From Paludisphaera rhizosphaerae (GTDB taxonomy: Bacteria > Planctomycetota > Planctomycetia > Isosphaerales > Isosphaeraceae), in NCBI RefSeq assembly GCF_011065895.1, contig NZ_JAALCR010000009.1, positions 62,001 through 126,000 on the forward strand: a DNA stretch of 64,000 bases. Reading direction: 5' to 3'. Below, one piece after another: positions 48,904 to 57,672 of this stretch. Each line of letters begins with the position of its first letter. Within the stretch, counting starts at the first letter, position 1. Below the pieces are notes generated by a model that saw only the letters and a program-made list of their open reading frames with translations, had not been told where the DNA came from and made no database searches. A program made the position numbers and the translations under genes.

Positions 48904-50808
48904 TTGGACGAAATCGCGGCGCGGGGGGGCCGGCGGGCCGCGTTGGACGCCTTCCGCACGGCCCTGGCGTTCGGCCTGACGGCCGGGGGCGTCGAACTGC
49001 TGCTGCTGGCCCTTCGAGTTGGGGCGTGGGAACGGGGCTTCTTCCTGCGCAGTCGGCATTTCGTCTGGATGGTCCCCACGTCGACGACGATGCTGTTCGC
49101 CGGCCAGGGGCTCGTCGCCGCGGCGGTTGCGGCTCGTTGGGAAGAACGGCCGGCGGCTCGACGCGCGATCCTTGGGCTTTACGTCTTCACGGCGGTTCTG
49201 GGCTGGTTCCTGCTGGTTCGGGGGCTGGCCGCGTCAGCATGCGGCTTGATCGCGCTGGGATTCGCGGCGAGGTTTGGGCCCTGGCTGGACGTGCGTCGCG
49301 AGGGGCTCCGACGGTTCGTCGGGCTCGCTTCGCCGACGCTCGCCGTGGCGCTGGCCGGCACGGCCGTCCTGCTGTTCTTCCGCGATTCGCGCGAGGCCTC
49401 GTGGCGGCGCGGGGAAGCTCCGGTCCTGACCGGCGTCCGGGACGTGCTTCTGATCGTCCTGGACACCGTGCGGGCGGATCATTTGTGCCTGTATGGATAC
49501 GATCGACCGACCACGCCGAACCTCGGTCGGCTGGCGGGCGAGTCGACGGTGTTCACGAGGGCCCGCGCGGCGGGCGCATGGACCCTCCCCTCGCACGCGA
49601 CGATCTTCACCGGCCGGTGGCCGGGCGAGTTGGGCGTGGAGCGGGCCGGGTGGCTGGATGGGACGACGCCCACCCTGGCCGAGCGTTTCCGCGACGCCGG
49701 CGCGGCGACGGGCGGCTTCGTCGCCAATCCGTTCTTCTGCGGCCGCGAGTCGGGCCTGGGCCGCGGCTTCCAGGTCTACGCTGATTATCCGCTGACGTTC
49801 GGCGAGGTCTTCCGATCGTCGGCGCTCGGATGGCTGCTGGCTCGCTCATGGTTTCGCCTGGAGGCGACGATCCAGCCGGGAGGGTCGGCTGGGGCGGTGC
49901 GAGACGTCGACCTGGACTTCTCGCGCAAGAGCGCCGCGACGGTCGCGCGCGAATACCTGGCCTGGCTCGACCGTTGCGATCGCGACGATCCCCGTCGATC
50001 GCGGTTCGCCTTCCTCAACCTGTTCGACGCCCACGATCCGTACATCCCCCCTTCGGGCTTCGCGCCGAGGTTTGCCGTCGGCTCGCGTCCCGACACGCCC
50101 AAACTGCTGCGTGACTGGCAGCGAGTCGACAAGAGCAAGCTCACCGACAACGACGTCCGGGCCGCACGCGACGCCTACGACGACTGCCTGGCAGCGCTCG
50201 ACGCGCAGCTTGGCGATCTGATCGAATCCCTGCGCGCCCGGGGCTCGCTCGATCACACGATCCTGATCGTGACGGCCGATCACGGCGAACAGTTCGGCGA
50301 GCGCGGCGAGTTCGGCCACGGGCTCGGCCTGTACGATGAGGAGGTGCGCGTGCCGCTTTTGATCCGCGCGCCGGGGCTCGCTCCCGCGGGCCTGGTGGTC
50401 AACCGTGAAGTCAGCCTGCGCGACGTGGCCGCAACGACGATGGGTCTTTCGGGGCTCGCCTTCCGTGAGCCCCCCCTCCCCGGCGTTTCGCTTGCCGAAT
50501 GCTGGCGGGATGGTGGGACGGGCGCGACTTCGCCGGCGTTCTCCGAGCTTCTCGGGGCCGTCGATCCGGGGGAGTCCACGGCCGAGGAAGACCCGCCGAA
50601 GTCGTGGAAGAGCGTCGAGGTCGACGGATTTTCCTACATCCGCCGCGGCGACGGCCGGGAATCGCTCTACGAACTGAAGTCGGATCCGGGTCAACTCCAC
50701 GACCTTCACGCCGAACCCGCGATGAGCCAGGCTCTCGATCGCTGCCGACGGGCGCTGGCCGAGGTGGTCAGCCGGGGGTCGGCTGCGGCCGCAGGTGGAA
50801 GTCGATGA
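48904..50808 (+). CDS. membrane sulfatase-superfamily protein with Thr at the nucleophile position
   Basis: A 634-residue protein. An N-terminal membrane domain of four or five helices (residues 15-160) leads to a sulfatase/alkaline-phosphatase-superfamily domain: DVLLIVLDTVRADHLCLYGYDRPT with metal ligands, then AGAWTLPSHATIFTGRWPG. In sulfatases the same position is C or S in C/S-x-P-S-R; here it is T227 followed by LPSH, as in phosphoethanolamine and phosphoglycerol transferases. TADHGEQFGERGEFGHGLGL gives the other metal site. So it more likely transfers a phospho-group on an envelope lipid or glycan than hydrolyses sulfate. TTG 48904 has GGGAGG upstream. The end overlaps the convergent gene by 41 bases. 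Confidence 0.88.
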   Translation: MDEIAARGGRRAALDAFRTALAFGLTAGGVELLLLALRVGAWERGFFLRSRHFVWMVPTSTTMLFAGQGLVAAAVAARWEERPAARRAILGLYVFTAVLGWFLLVRGLAASACGLIALGFAARFGPWLDVRREGLRRFVGLASPTLAVALAGTAVLLFFRDSREASWRRGEAPVLTGVRDVLLIVLDTVRADHLCLYGYDRPTTPNLGRLAGESTVFTRARAAGAWTLPSHATIFTGRWPGELGVERAGWLDGTTPTLAERFRDAGAATGGFVANPFFCGRESGLGRGFQVYADYPLTFGEVFRSSALGWLLARSWFRLEATIQPGGSAGAVRDVDLDFSRKSAATVAREYLAWLDRCDRDDPRRSRFAFLNLFDAHDPYIPPSGFAPRFAVGSRPDTPKLLRDWQRVDKSKLTDNDVRAARDAYDDCLAALDAQLGDLIESLRARGSLDHTILIVTADHGEQFGERGEFGHGLGLYDEEVRVPLLIRAPGLAPAGLVVNREVSLRDVAATTMGLSGLAFREPPLPGVSLAECWRDGGTGATSPAFSELLGAVDPGESTAEEDPPKSWKSVEVDGFSYIRRGDGRESLYELKSDPGQLHDLHAEPAMSQALDRCRRALAEVVSRGSAAAAGGSR

Positions 50809-51502
50809 CGAGCGGGAGGTGGTCGGAGGCGTCGCGGGCGAGTTTCGAGCGGGCGATCCGGGCGTGCCGGATGGTGACGGCGCCCCGGGTGTAGGCTTTA
50901 TCCAGGGCCGTCATCGGGAGATAGGCCGGGAACGATCGGAACCGCGAGCGTGGCGCGGTGACCTGGTGGAAGCCTTCGCGGCCGAGGGCTCCCTTGACGC
51001 CCAGCGTGTTGCGCCAGTCGTTGTAATCGCCGACGATCAGAGTCGGAAGGTGGCAGGACTCGCGGAAGAGGGCGTGCCGCATCAGGTGGTCGGCCTGCCA
51101 GTGCCGCTCCTTCTCAGCCAGGCCGAGATGCCAGTGGATCAGGTGGAGCGGGCCTTCGGGCGTCTCGACGACGCAGATCTGCGCCCCACGGGGCTTGCGG
51201 CGTTCCATACGCAGCGAGATCTGGTGGTGCGACTGGAGGGGCCAGCGCGAGAGGACGAGGTTGCCGTAACCCCCCTCTTTGAGTCGAACGTTGAGTTGGT
51301 ACAGGTGGGCGATCGGCCGGAAGGCTGTGACGAACAGGTGCGCCTGGTCGTCGTGGCGGGTCCGCTTGACGTTCCGATCCACCTCCTGGAGGCAGATGAG
51401 GTCTGGGTTTTCCTGCTCGACGACCTCGATGACGCGGTCGAGCCGGTAGCGGCGGTCTCGGCCGCCGACCCCCTTGTGGATGTTATAGCTGAGAAGGCGC
51501 AT
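50768..51502 (-). CDS. endonuclease/exonuclease/phosphatase (EEP) family hydrolase
   Basis: A 244-residue metal-dependent hydrolase of the EEP superfamily. LLSYNIHKGVGGRDRRYRLD, DLICLQEVDRNVKRTRH (metal Glu), YGNLVLSRWPLQSHHQISLR, IHWHLGLAEKERHWQADHLM, LPTLIVGDYNDWRNTLG (Asp/Asn) and the final SKLARDASDHLPLVIDF (Asp-His) are the usual motifs. Such proteins act on nucleic acids, phosphoinositides or similar substrates; planctomycete relatives are not characterised. No signal peptide is seen, so it is probably cytosolic. It overlaps the sulfatase-like gene at the 3' ends. Confidence 0.9.
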   Translation of the reverse strand: MRLLSYNIHKGVGGRDRRYRLDRVIEVVEQENPDLICLQEVDRNVKRTRHDDQAHLFVTAFRPIAHLYQLNVRLKEGGYGNLVLSRWPLQSHHQISLRMERRKPRGAQICVVETPEGPLHLIHWHLGLAEKERHWQADHLMRHALFRESCHLPTLIVGDYNDWRNTLGVKGALGREGFHQVTAPRSRFRSFPAYLPMTALDKAYTRGAVTIRHARIARSKLARDASDHLPLVIDFHLRPQPTPG

Positions 51503-51590
51503 TTGCGGTTTTCTCTGGAAACCAGTGTAGGTTTAGTGTCAAGCTTGTCACTAAACAACCGAGTGTCGCGATGCCGAGACCAGGAAAACT

Positions 51591-52040
51591 GTGGCGGTGG
51601 AGTGCGCGAAGTTGCTGAGCTGCGATGATCGACGGCGTGCGGGTTTGCGCCTCGAAGTCGAGCCGCCCACGCCGTCTTTCGTCTCGAGAGCCGTCCCATC
51701 TGACGGCTGCACGATCGCTGCGACGATCAACCAGGCGAGCACTGCCTCGTCGCAGTTCAGGTTCACGGTCGCCGCCAAAGGCTTGACGGGCGCTGCCGAC
51801 TCGGTTTTCATGCTGGGGTCTATCCTCACCGTCACCCCCGCCATCCGGCTCCAAGCCGGCTGGGAGGTGGTGCTCAACTTGGCGCCTGACGCTGCGTCGG
51901 CCTTGGTTGGGGATGGCACCTGCGTGGGTAGCTCCGTGACCGCGACGAAAAACACCACTGACAGCCCCGGCGGCGGTAAGACGGCGATTCCGGCGCCCGC
52001 CGGTCTCAGCAGCGTGGTGATGATGATCGGGAGGCTGTGA
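51591..52040 (+). CDS. doubtful small ORF, unknown function
   Basis: A 149-residue frame (GTG start with AGGA before it) with high G/C third positions. An opposite-strand frame at 51551-51958 shares the same third positions and cannot be excluded on base composition. The + reading ends in TGA that overlaps a GTG of the next plus frame (GTGA at 52037-52040), which favours the + strand if that GTG is used. The product has no signal, no membrane helix of note and no recognised motif. Treat as provisional. Confidence 0.3.
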   Translation: MAVECAKLLSCDDRRRAGLRLEVEPPTPSFVSRAVPSDGCTIAATINQASTASSQFRFTVAAKGLTGAADSVFMLGSILTVTPAIRLQAGWEVVLNLAPDAASALVGDGTCVGSSVTATKNTTDSPGGGKTAIPAPAGLSSVVMMIGRL

Positions 52041-52162
52041 CACGATCGCTTTGTGAAAAAATTAACATTGATGACGAAGTCATTACGGTTCCGAACGGGA
52101 TTCTATATTTTGGACCGATGGGTTCCGTGATCGCTTACTCCAGAAGGATCTTTGCACCTCCC

Positions 52163-52465
52163 ATGCTCCGACGCCTTCTACCCCCTGAACTCTTTCTGGT
52201 CGCCGCACTGGTAGGGCTCTTCGCCATCGTTAACTGGATCTCACCAAGAGTTCCTGTGCTCCCCGCGACCGCACCCACACCCACGCCGCGAGTTCTGGCG
52301 GTGCGTCGCGAGATCACCAGACTGCATCAGGGCGAGCGACATCAGAGGCTGCAGGCGATCCTCGAGGACCCAACTCTCTCTGCCGACGACGCCGAGACCC
52401 TGCGGCTCGACTCCTCCTGGCTCCTGGCTCAACCTGACCCCGAGTTCCTGCCGATCGTCGACTGA
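52163..52465 (+). CDS. small single-pass membrane protein, unknown
   Basis: A 100-residue frame starting MLRRLLPPELFLVAALVGLF, with one N-terminal helix (about residues 9-28, ELFLVAALVGLFAIVNW), a proline-rich linker and a helical C-terminus (REITRLHQGERHQRLQAILE). A longer GTG start at 52037 exists but the added stretch is AT-rich and codon-poor, so I prefer ATG 52163. A good terminator follows at 52503-52528, which supports a plus-strand transcript. No family recognised. Confidence 0.55.
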   Translation: MLRRLLPPELFLVAALVGLFAIVNWISPRVPVLPATAPTPTPRVLAVRREITRLHQGERHQRLQAILEDPTLSADDAETLRLDSSWLLAQPDPEFLPIVD

Positions 52466-52502
52466 ACTTCCTCGCGTGATCTTCTGGTGGTTCCCCGCTT
52501 TC

Positions 52503-52528
52503 ACCCGGGCTTCGGCCGGGGTTTTTTT
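52503..52528 (+). terminator. Rho-independent terminator
   Basis: ACCCGGGC-TTCG-GCCGGGGT (52503-52521 with its next base) forms an 8-base stem with one mismatch, capped by a stable TTCG tetraloop, and is followed by seven T's at 52522-52528. It is the clearest intrinsic terminator in the window, 37 bases after the small membrane protein stop. Confidence 0.8.
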
Positions 52529-52666
52529 ATGCGCCGAGCCTGATACGATTCGCGGCGATCAACTCCAGATTAATCGCGTGCATCCTGTGGTCTTATCGCG
52601 TTTATCAGTCCGAGGCCGCCGCGAATCTTCCATGGCTGATAAGGCGCGTGGGCTTCGTCGCGGATT

Positions 52667-53398
52667 TCATTGAGGTTTCGCACCCGGAGTGCGTTGCGAG
52701 GTCGGGTCGGCTCCGGCCTCTGCCTCGGTCTCGGCATCGACATCGACCTCGGGGTCGGCTTCGGTGTCGTCCCAGTGTCTTCGACGCTCGACGTAATGGC
52801 GGAGAGCGGCATGGTCTTCCACGGCCAGGTGCCTCGGGACGCCGTGGGAGTCGCGAGCGACTGGCTCATCGAGGGCTGGGTCGGATTCGGCCGTCGTCGG
52901 GGGGGGATGCCAGCGAGCGTGATGAAGGGATCGGACGATGCCGTAGTGGCTGTAGGCCCGGTAGGCGAACCAGAAGAAGATGACGTTGGGCCCCGGGAGG
53001 ATCCAGAGGACCAGGCCGGTCAGGACGGCGAGGACGGCATCGACGATCACCCAGAGCAGGTGTGTGCTCGCCCGAGCCGCCAGGTAGCGCCGCCAGGCTG
53101 AGCGGGTCTTTTTCTCGCTCGTCGCCGAGGGATGGTGGAGCGTGATCGATTCGGCCGAGCCGAGCTTCGCCAGCAATGGTTCGTCCGGCCTGACGGAGGT
53201 CTGAAGCCAGTCCCAGACCTTGCGCGAGAATCGCGCGGCGGCCGTAGGCGAGGTCTTCCAACGCGCCTCGATTTCCGCCCATTTGGCGGCCGCCCAACCT
53301 CGCGCGCCGTCGGCTTGATCGGCGTCGTCGGCGATCTGGGAGGGGTCGGCGTAGAAGAACGGGCGTCCGTGTTCGGGCCTGAGGTAGAGGATCTTCAC
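52667..53398 (-). CDS. possible Mit_KHE1-like membrane protein
   Basis: A 243-residue protein. Its N-terminal half is soluble and helical (ARGWAAAKWAEIEARWKTSP, FSRKVWDWLQTSVRPDEPLL), then two membrane segments with WVIVDAVLAVLTGLVLWILP and GPNVIFFWFAYRAYSHYGIV (about residues 115-155). The LPGPN-x-xFFWFAYRAYSH pattern recalls the family annotated as mitochondrial K+/H+ exchange-related (Mit_KHE1), which also occurs in bacteria; I hold this with moderate confidence. The C-terminal tail is acidic and low-complexity. GTG 53398 has AGGAG about 13 bases upstream, a long spacing, so the start may differ. Confidence 0.55.
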   Translation of the reverse strand: MKILYLRPEHGRPFFYADPSQIADDADQADGARGWAAAKWAEIEARWKTSPTAAARFSRKVWDWLQTSVRPDEPLLAKLGSAESITLHHPSATSEKKTRSAWRRYLAARASTHLLWVIVDAVLAVLTGLVLWILPGPNVIFFWFAYRAYSHYGIVRSLHHARWHPPPTTAESDPALDEPVARDSHGVPRHLAVEDHAALRHYVERRRHWDDTEADPEVDVDAETEAEAGADPTSQRTPGAKPQ

Positions 53399-53513
53399 GG
53401 CGGGGCGAGGACTCCTGGGGGCCGCCGGGCGTCGACGATCCCTTGAGGAATAGGACGCCCCAAGGCTCCAGGATAGCGGCGAATCCTCCCCGGCGCGAAG
53501 GCGGCGGGCCGGA

Positions 53514-55352
53514 TCAGGGGGTCTTCGGGGATCGTCCGGTCCGATCGGGGACCAGTCCGAACCGGAGTTCGATGACCTCCGCCTTCTCGTCGACCCGACC
53601 GGCGGCGTAGACCGCCTCGAACGGCTCGGCCAGGTCGAGGATCTGGTCGAGGTCGTGGGCGACCTCGGCCGCGGAGCGGTCTTTCCGCCGGGCGGCGGCG
53701 GCGACGAGCCGGTCCTTATGACGGGCCGCGAGGGAACGGAGCTTGAGGAGATCGGCGAAGGCGTAGGATGAGAGATCCGAGATCGCCGCCTCGCGCAGCC
53801 TGAGGAAACGGGCTCCGGCGTCCGCGCGGAGCCCGGCCTCCAGGTAACGGGCGACGGCCGCACGCGACGAACCCACGACCAACCGCCGCGCCTGGGCGCC
53901 GATCGCGAAGGCGAACGGGAACGGAACGTCCAGCGAGACGACGCCTTCGCGGGCGAGGACCTGGGCGTTCGCCGGCGCCCACTTGGACTCAAGGGCCAGC
54001 GCGGCCAACGCGGCCTTCAGGGCGTTCTCCAGCGCGGCGGCCGTCGGCGGTCGCTGGTCGCCGGATCGGTCGTTGAGGCCCGCCTCGTCGTTGATCTCGA
54101 TGGCGGCGACGATCGGGAAGAGCGGGCCGACGCCGTTCGGTTCGGGAGCGTCCGCGTACACGACGGTCCGCGGACCCAGCGCCGGCAGGATCCGGTCGTG
54201 CAGATTCTGACCCAGCAACAGAGCGCTCGCGATGGCCTCCAGCTTGGCGAGTCGTCCCCGCTCGGCGTCCGGGACCAGTGCGGTCAGGAGCTTGTAGAGC
54301 GTCGGGAAATCGATGTTCATCGCCGCCGCCGCCACGGCGGTCGACGGCGGCGTCATGAGCTGTGGCCCCGGTCCGAGCCGTTCGTCCTGCAAACGGAACG
54401 GGGCGAACGCGGCGTCGTCCATGCGCTCGAACGAGCCTGTCTGGAACGCCTGCACGATCTGGAGCTGAATCTTGGTCTCGCCGACGGTCAATCCGGCCGC
54501 CGTCATGTCCATCGCGCCGAAGTAGGTCCGCAGCCCTTTGAGCAGTTTCCTGGCCGCGGGATCTGGATTCGGGGGAAGAGCCTGGAGCGTTCGAACCAGC
54601 AAGGCGGGCGAGATGAACGCCCGCGCGATCGGCCGATCCGCCAGCAACTGGGAGGCTTCCACGAACCCCGCGGCTTCGGCGAACGACGGCCCTCGGCCGG
54701 CGTCGCCGGCCTTGCGGTCGATCGCCTCCTGAATCGGCGATTCGGCGTTCGAGAAGGCGAAAACGCCGTCCGGGAAGAGGACGTAAAACTCCGTCAACCT
54801 CCCCGAGCCGTCGGGAAACCGCCTCGTGAAATAGCTGACGGCGCCCCGGCGGGTTTCCACGATCTCCGCCAACTCGCCGCTCTCGCGCTGGGCCTGGTTG
54901 ATCCGGTTCACCAGAACTCCAAGGAGGTCCGGCCGGCGAGCCTTCAACGCCAGCAGACCGCGTGCGTGCGAGGCGTCGAGGGTCGGCTCGTCGGGGACGA
55001 GGATGGCCAGGATCACGGCGTCGCCCAGCAGGTCGTCGCGGACCTCGGCCGGAGTCGTCCCCAGGAAGCCGAGGATCCGGTCGCGGGCCTGGAAGAAATC
55101 GCGGGCGTTGCGCGAGTTGAGCCAGGCCTGGATCGAGGGCCTTTCGAGGAGCGATTTCGTCAGTTGCAAGCCGGTGATCTCGCCCCAACGGCCCCGGAGG
55201 TCGTCAAGCGCCAGGACCGCCCCGGCGTCCGCGGGGACCAGCTTCAGCAGGGCGTCGCTGGGGGCTTCGCCGCCGCGGAGGTTGGGGACGAGCCAGAGCG
55301 TCGCGAGCAGGGCGAAAGTCGCGGATCGGGAGGCGAGCGGCGTGGCGGTCAT
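53514..55352 (-). CDS. secreted protein of unknown function in an ECF sigma operon
   Basis: A 612-residue exported protein with a Sec-type signal (SATFALLATLWLVPNLRGGE). The mature region alternates helices and strands (DAGAVLALDDLRGRWGEITG, FDRSGSFERMDDAAF-like segments, ALGPRTVVYADAPEPNGVGP, PFPFAFAIGAQARRLVVGSS), with no catalytic motif I know. It looks like the planctomycete type annotated only as hypothetical or DUF3352-like; the latter is a guess. It begins five bases after the anti-sigma stop and is third in the operon ECF sigma, zinc anti-sigma, this protein. The same order is at 19146-21704. Confidence 0.8.
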   Translation of the reverse strand: MTATPLASRSATFALLATLWLVPNLRGGEAPSDALLKLVPADAGAVLALDDLRGRWGEITGLQLTKSLLERPSIQAWLNSRNARDFFQARDRILGFLGTTPAEVRDDLLGDAVILAILVPDEPTLDASHARGLLALKARRPDLLGVLVNRINQAQRESGELAEIVETRRGAVSYFTRRFPDGSGRLTEFYVLFPDGVFAFSNAESPIQEAIDRKAGDAGRGPSFAEAAGFVEASQLLADRPIARAFISPALLVRTLQALPPNPDPAARKLLKGLRTYFGAMDMTAAGLTVGETKIQLQIVQAFQTGSFERMDDAAFAPFRLQDERLGPGPQLMTPPSTAVAAAAMNIDFPTLYKLLTALVPDAERGRLAKLEAIASALLLGQNLHDRILPALGPRTVVYADAPEPNGVGPLFPIVAAIEINDEAGLNDRSGDQRPPTAAALENALKAALAALALESKWAPANAQVLAREGVVSLDVPFPFAFAIGAQARRLVVGSSRAAVARYLEAGLRADAGARFLRLREAAISDLSSYAFADLLKLRSLAARHKDRLVAAAARRKDRSAAEVAHDLDQILDLAEPFEAVYAAGRVDEKAEVIELRFGLVPDRTGRSPKTP

Positions 55353-55357
55353 CAGTC

Positions 55358-56077
55358 TCAGGCTCCCTTCGGTGCGGCGGACGGCGCGGGGGCGTTGCGG
55401 TCGGGCGCTTCCAGGGCCGGCGAGCGGAGGAATCCGAACGCCTGACGCGCGGCGTCGGAGAGAGGCCGGGCGCCGGCGGCGGCGTATCCTCCCACCCGGT
55501 CGAGCAGCGTGGAAGAGTCGAGTTCCGTCGACGCCGTCGGCTCGGCTTCAGCGACGGGCTGCTCGTCGGCGAACGAGGCGTCGAGCATGAGTCTCGCCGC
55601 CGGTTCCGAGGCGGTTTGAGCCAGCCGCCATGAGGCGTCGCGGGCGTCGGCCACGGCGAGGCTCAGCGAGACGGGCTGCGGCGCGTCCAGCGGCTGGGGC
55701 GGCTCGTTCGTGGCAGGTCGGATCGCCAGGAGAACCGCCGCGGCGGCGAGTGAACCCGCGGCCAGGGCGGCGATCCCCGCCCCGGGGCCGAAACGCCGGG
55801 GCGCGGGCAGGACCAACGGTTCGACGGCGGCCTGGAGGATCCGATCGGCGATCTCCGGTTCCGGGGTCGGTCGGGCCGACCAGGCCCGCATCGCGGTGCG
55901 GAGAGTCTCGAACTGGTTCTGACTCAGGCGGCATGCGGGGCATTCGGCGGCGTGCTCGCGGAGGCTTGACTCAAAGGCGAGACGCGCGGCCGTCGCTTTC
56001 GGACCGTCGTCGCGGCGGGGGCCGGACTCGGCGTCCAGCAGCCGGTTCCAGATCTGGTCGAAGTCGCGGCAGTTCAT
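55358..56077 (-). CDS. membrane anti-sigma factor with zinc-finger N-terminus
   Basis: A 239-residue protein with a cytosolic anti-sigma domain (RDFDQIWNRLLDAESGPRRD and SLREHAAECPACRLSQNQFE, with H-x3-C-x2-C at the zf-HC2 site), one membrane helix (about 100-120, GPGAGIAALAAGSLAAAAVLLAI) and a Pro/Ala-rich exterior part (120-239). That is the usual zf-HC2 anti-sigma topology. It follows the ECF gene by 34 bases and precedes the 612-residue secreted protein by five, so it probably controls the sigma in response to an envelope signal. Confidence 0.88.
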   Translation of the reverse strand: MNCRDFDQIWNRLLDAESGPRRDDGPKATAARLAFESSLREHAAECPACRLSQNQFETLRTAMRAWSARPTPEPEIADRILQAAVEPLVLPAPRRFGPGAGIAALAAGSLAAAAVLLAIRPATNEPPQPLDAPQPVSLSLAVADARDASWRLAQTASEPAARLMLDASFADEQPVAEAEPTASTELDSSTLLDRVGGYAAAGARPLSDAARQAFGFLRSPALEAPDRNAPAPSAAPKGA

Positions 56078-56111
56078 GGGGTTCGTCCGGTTCGACGGCC
56101 TCCGGTTCGGG

Positions 56112-56651
56112 TCAACATTGGACGCCTCGGCTCGCCAGATGGGCGGCCAGTTCGGCTCGGGCGCGGTGGAGCCAGGTCTTGATCGTCCCCACGGGACGCC
56201 CGAGCGCGGCGGCGACCTCCTCGTAAGACAGGCCCTGCTCGTGGAACAGCGTGAAGACCCGGCGGTATTCGGGACGGAGCCGAGAAAGGGCCAGCTCCAA
56301 CTCCCCGGCCAGGTCGTCGGGATCCGAAACGGCGGGGCGGGCGTCGGGGCGGTCGACGATGTAGGCGGGCCCGGCCGGAGCGGGCCGCTTCGCCCGCGCG
56401 GCGAGCGCCGTGCGGCAGCGGTTGGCGGCGATCTCCAGGAGCCAGGGCCGGATGGGCCGGTCGGCGTCGAAACCGAAGATGCCGCGAAGCGCCCGGACGA
56501 ACGTCTCCTGCATCGCGTCTTCGGCGTCGTGCCGATGGTCGAGCATCCGGAAGCAGAGACCGAACACCACGCCCTGGAATCTCGCGATCAGCTCGCGAGG
56601 GGCCTGGGGGTCTCCCGCCCGGATCGCCTCGACCAGAAGGCGGTCGTCCAT
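56112..56651 (-). CDS. ECF-type RNA polymerase sigma factor
   Basis: A 179-residue ECF sigma factor. Region 2 shows LIARFQGVVFGLCFRMLDHR, DAEDAMQETFVRALRGIFGF and RPWLLEIAANRCRTALAARA, all typical. Region 4 has LRPEYRRVFTLFHEQGLSYE and EVAAALGRPVGTIKTWLHRA, a well-kept helix-turn-helix. Of the four ECF factors in the window it is the most canonical (SigE/RpoE-like pattern). It starts a three-gene minus operon with the zinc anti-sigma and the secreted protein. The upstream interval to 56894 should contain its promoter. Confidence 0.94.
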   Translation of the reverse strand: MDDRLLVEAIRAGDPQAPRELIARFQGVVFGLCFRMLDHRHDAEDAMQETFVRALRGIFGFDADRPIRPWLLEIAANRCRTALAARAKRPAPAGPAYIVDRPDARPAVSDPDDLAGELELALSRLRPEYRRVFTLFHEQGLSYEEVAAALGRPVGTIKTWLHRARAELAAHLASRGVQC

Positions 56652-56894
56652 CGTCGCCCTTGCCCGCCCGACGTTCCGGCCCGTCGTTTCCCCCGGTTCC
56701 GCCGAGTCCGCGCCGGTCGAGGGGTGATACCCGGGGGATGGGGCCTTCGTTTCAACGTCTCGATCATTCTCGCCGAAATGACGGCTCGGGGTCGATCGGA
56801 GAACCGCGGAAACGCCGATCGGCGGCGTCCCACCCCCAGAGGGGCGAGGCGTCGCCGATCGAGAGGCGCAGGTTTTGGGAGGGGCGGAGTCGGA

Positions 56895-57287
56895 TCAGGA
56901 TCCGACGACCGCGCCGGTCCCTTCGAGGTCGAGAAGCGCGGCCAGCTCTTCGGCCGAAAGGTCGAGGAATTCTCTCCCCTGGCGTTCCAGGCCTTCCTCC
57001 ATCCGGACGGCGAGCTCGTGCAGTTCGGGGAGATCGACCCGGAAGGCCAGGTCGGCCAGGTCCTGGGGATTCAGGTCGCTGAGCCGCCGTTGCATCGTTT
57101 CCAGCTCGAGCTCGATACGGGTCATGGCCTCGCGCATCTCGGCGTGGGTCTCCGCGGAGCCGCCGACGACCAGGCACTGAGCGCTTCGCGTCAGACGCTG
57201 GAGGTCGTCGCCGCCGTCAAGCCCGATGCCGATGACGGCGGCGCGGAGACGGCGGGTGGGCGGCGTCGAGGTTTGGGTCGTGCTCAT
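56895..57287 (-). CDS. hypothetical helical protein
   Basis: A 130-residue cytosolic protein. The N-terminal AAVIGIGLDGGDDLQRLTRS has a Rossmann-like glycine-rich look, then helical segments MTRIELELETMQRRLSDLNP and LHELAVRMEEGLERQGREFL follow. No membrane segment. I do not recognise the family. The region on its left (56652-56894) separates it from the ECF gene. It and the small gene at 57463 lie on the same strand, 175 bases apart. Confidence 0.65.
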   Translation of the reverse strand: MSTTQTSTPPTRRLRAAVIGIGLDGGDDLQRLTRSAQCLVVGGSAETHAEMREAMTRIELELETMQRRLSDLNPQDLADLAFRVDLPELHELAVRMEEGLERQGREFLDLSAEELAALLDLEGTGAVVGS

Positions 57288-57462
57288 CGCGCAAGGGGCC
57301 TTTCGCGTGGGGTCGCCGATGTGCAGAGGGACGTCGAACGGGGGCGAATCCCTCGGGCGTCATCGGCCAGGTTCGTCACGCTTGTTATCGGCTCCCGCGC
57401 GGCGGTCGAACAGGGCCGGGGTTCGGAATCCCGGCCCGCTCGGGATGCGACCGGCAACGGTC

Positions 57463-57672
57463 TTACGACCCGCTCAGGCATTCCTTCGCGACGTTGCGGG
57501 CGACCCGGTAGGCGATTTTGATCGTCAGGCCGCGACCCTCGATCTGGTCTTCGGTGAACGGCCGGCCCTCGCTCGTGTGCAGCCCCGCCAGAGCGATGGT
57601 CAGTGGGAGCAAATCGAGAAATTGGCGGTACTTCTGCTGAAGATCGGGCGAGGCGGGGATGGGTTCGGCCAC
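57463..57672 (-). CDS. small hypothetical protein (69 aa)
   Basis: A 69-residue product beginning VAEPIPASPDLQQKYRQFLD. It is helical (LLPLTIALAGLHTSEGRPFT, LTIKIAYRVARNVAKECLSG), soluble and probably compact. GTG 57672 has a near-perfect AAAGGAG eight bases upstream, the main argument for the gene and its start. A longer ATG start at 57804 adds Arg/Pro-rich sequence without coding bias. No family recognised. Confidence 0.65.
   Translation of the reverse strand: MAEPIPASPDLQQKYRQFLDLLPLTIALAGLHTSEGRPFTEDQIEGRGLTIKIAYRVARNVAKECLSGS

Noticed and set aside
51551-51958. A minus-strand frame of 135 codons
   Set aside because: Third-position bias is shared with the plus frame and the product has no motif. 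Not annotated as a gene, but not disproved either.
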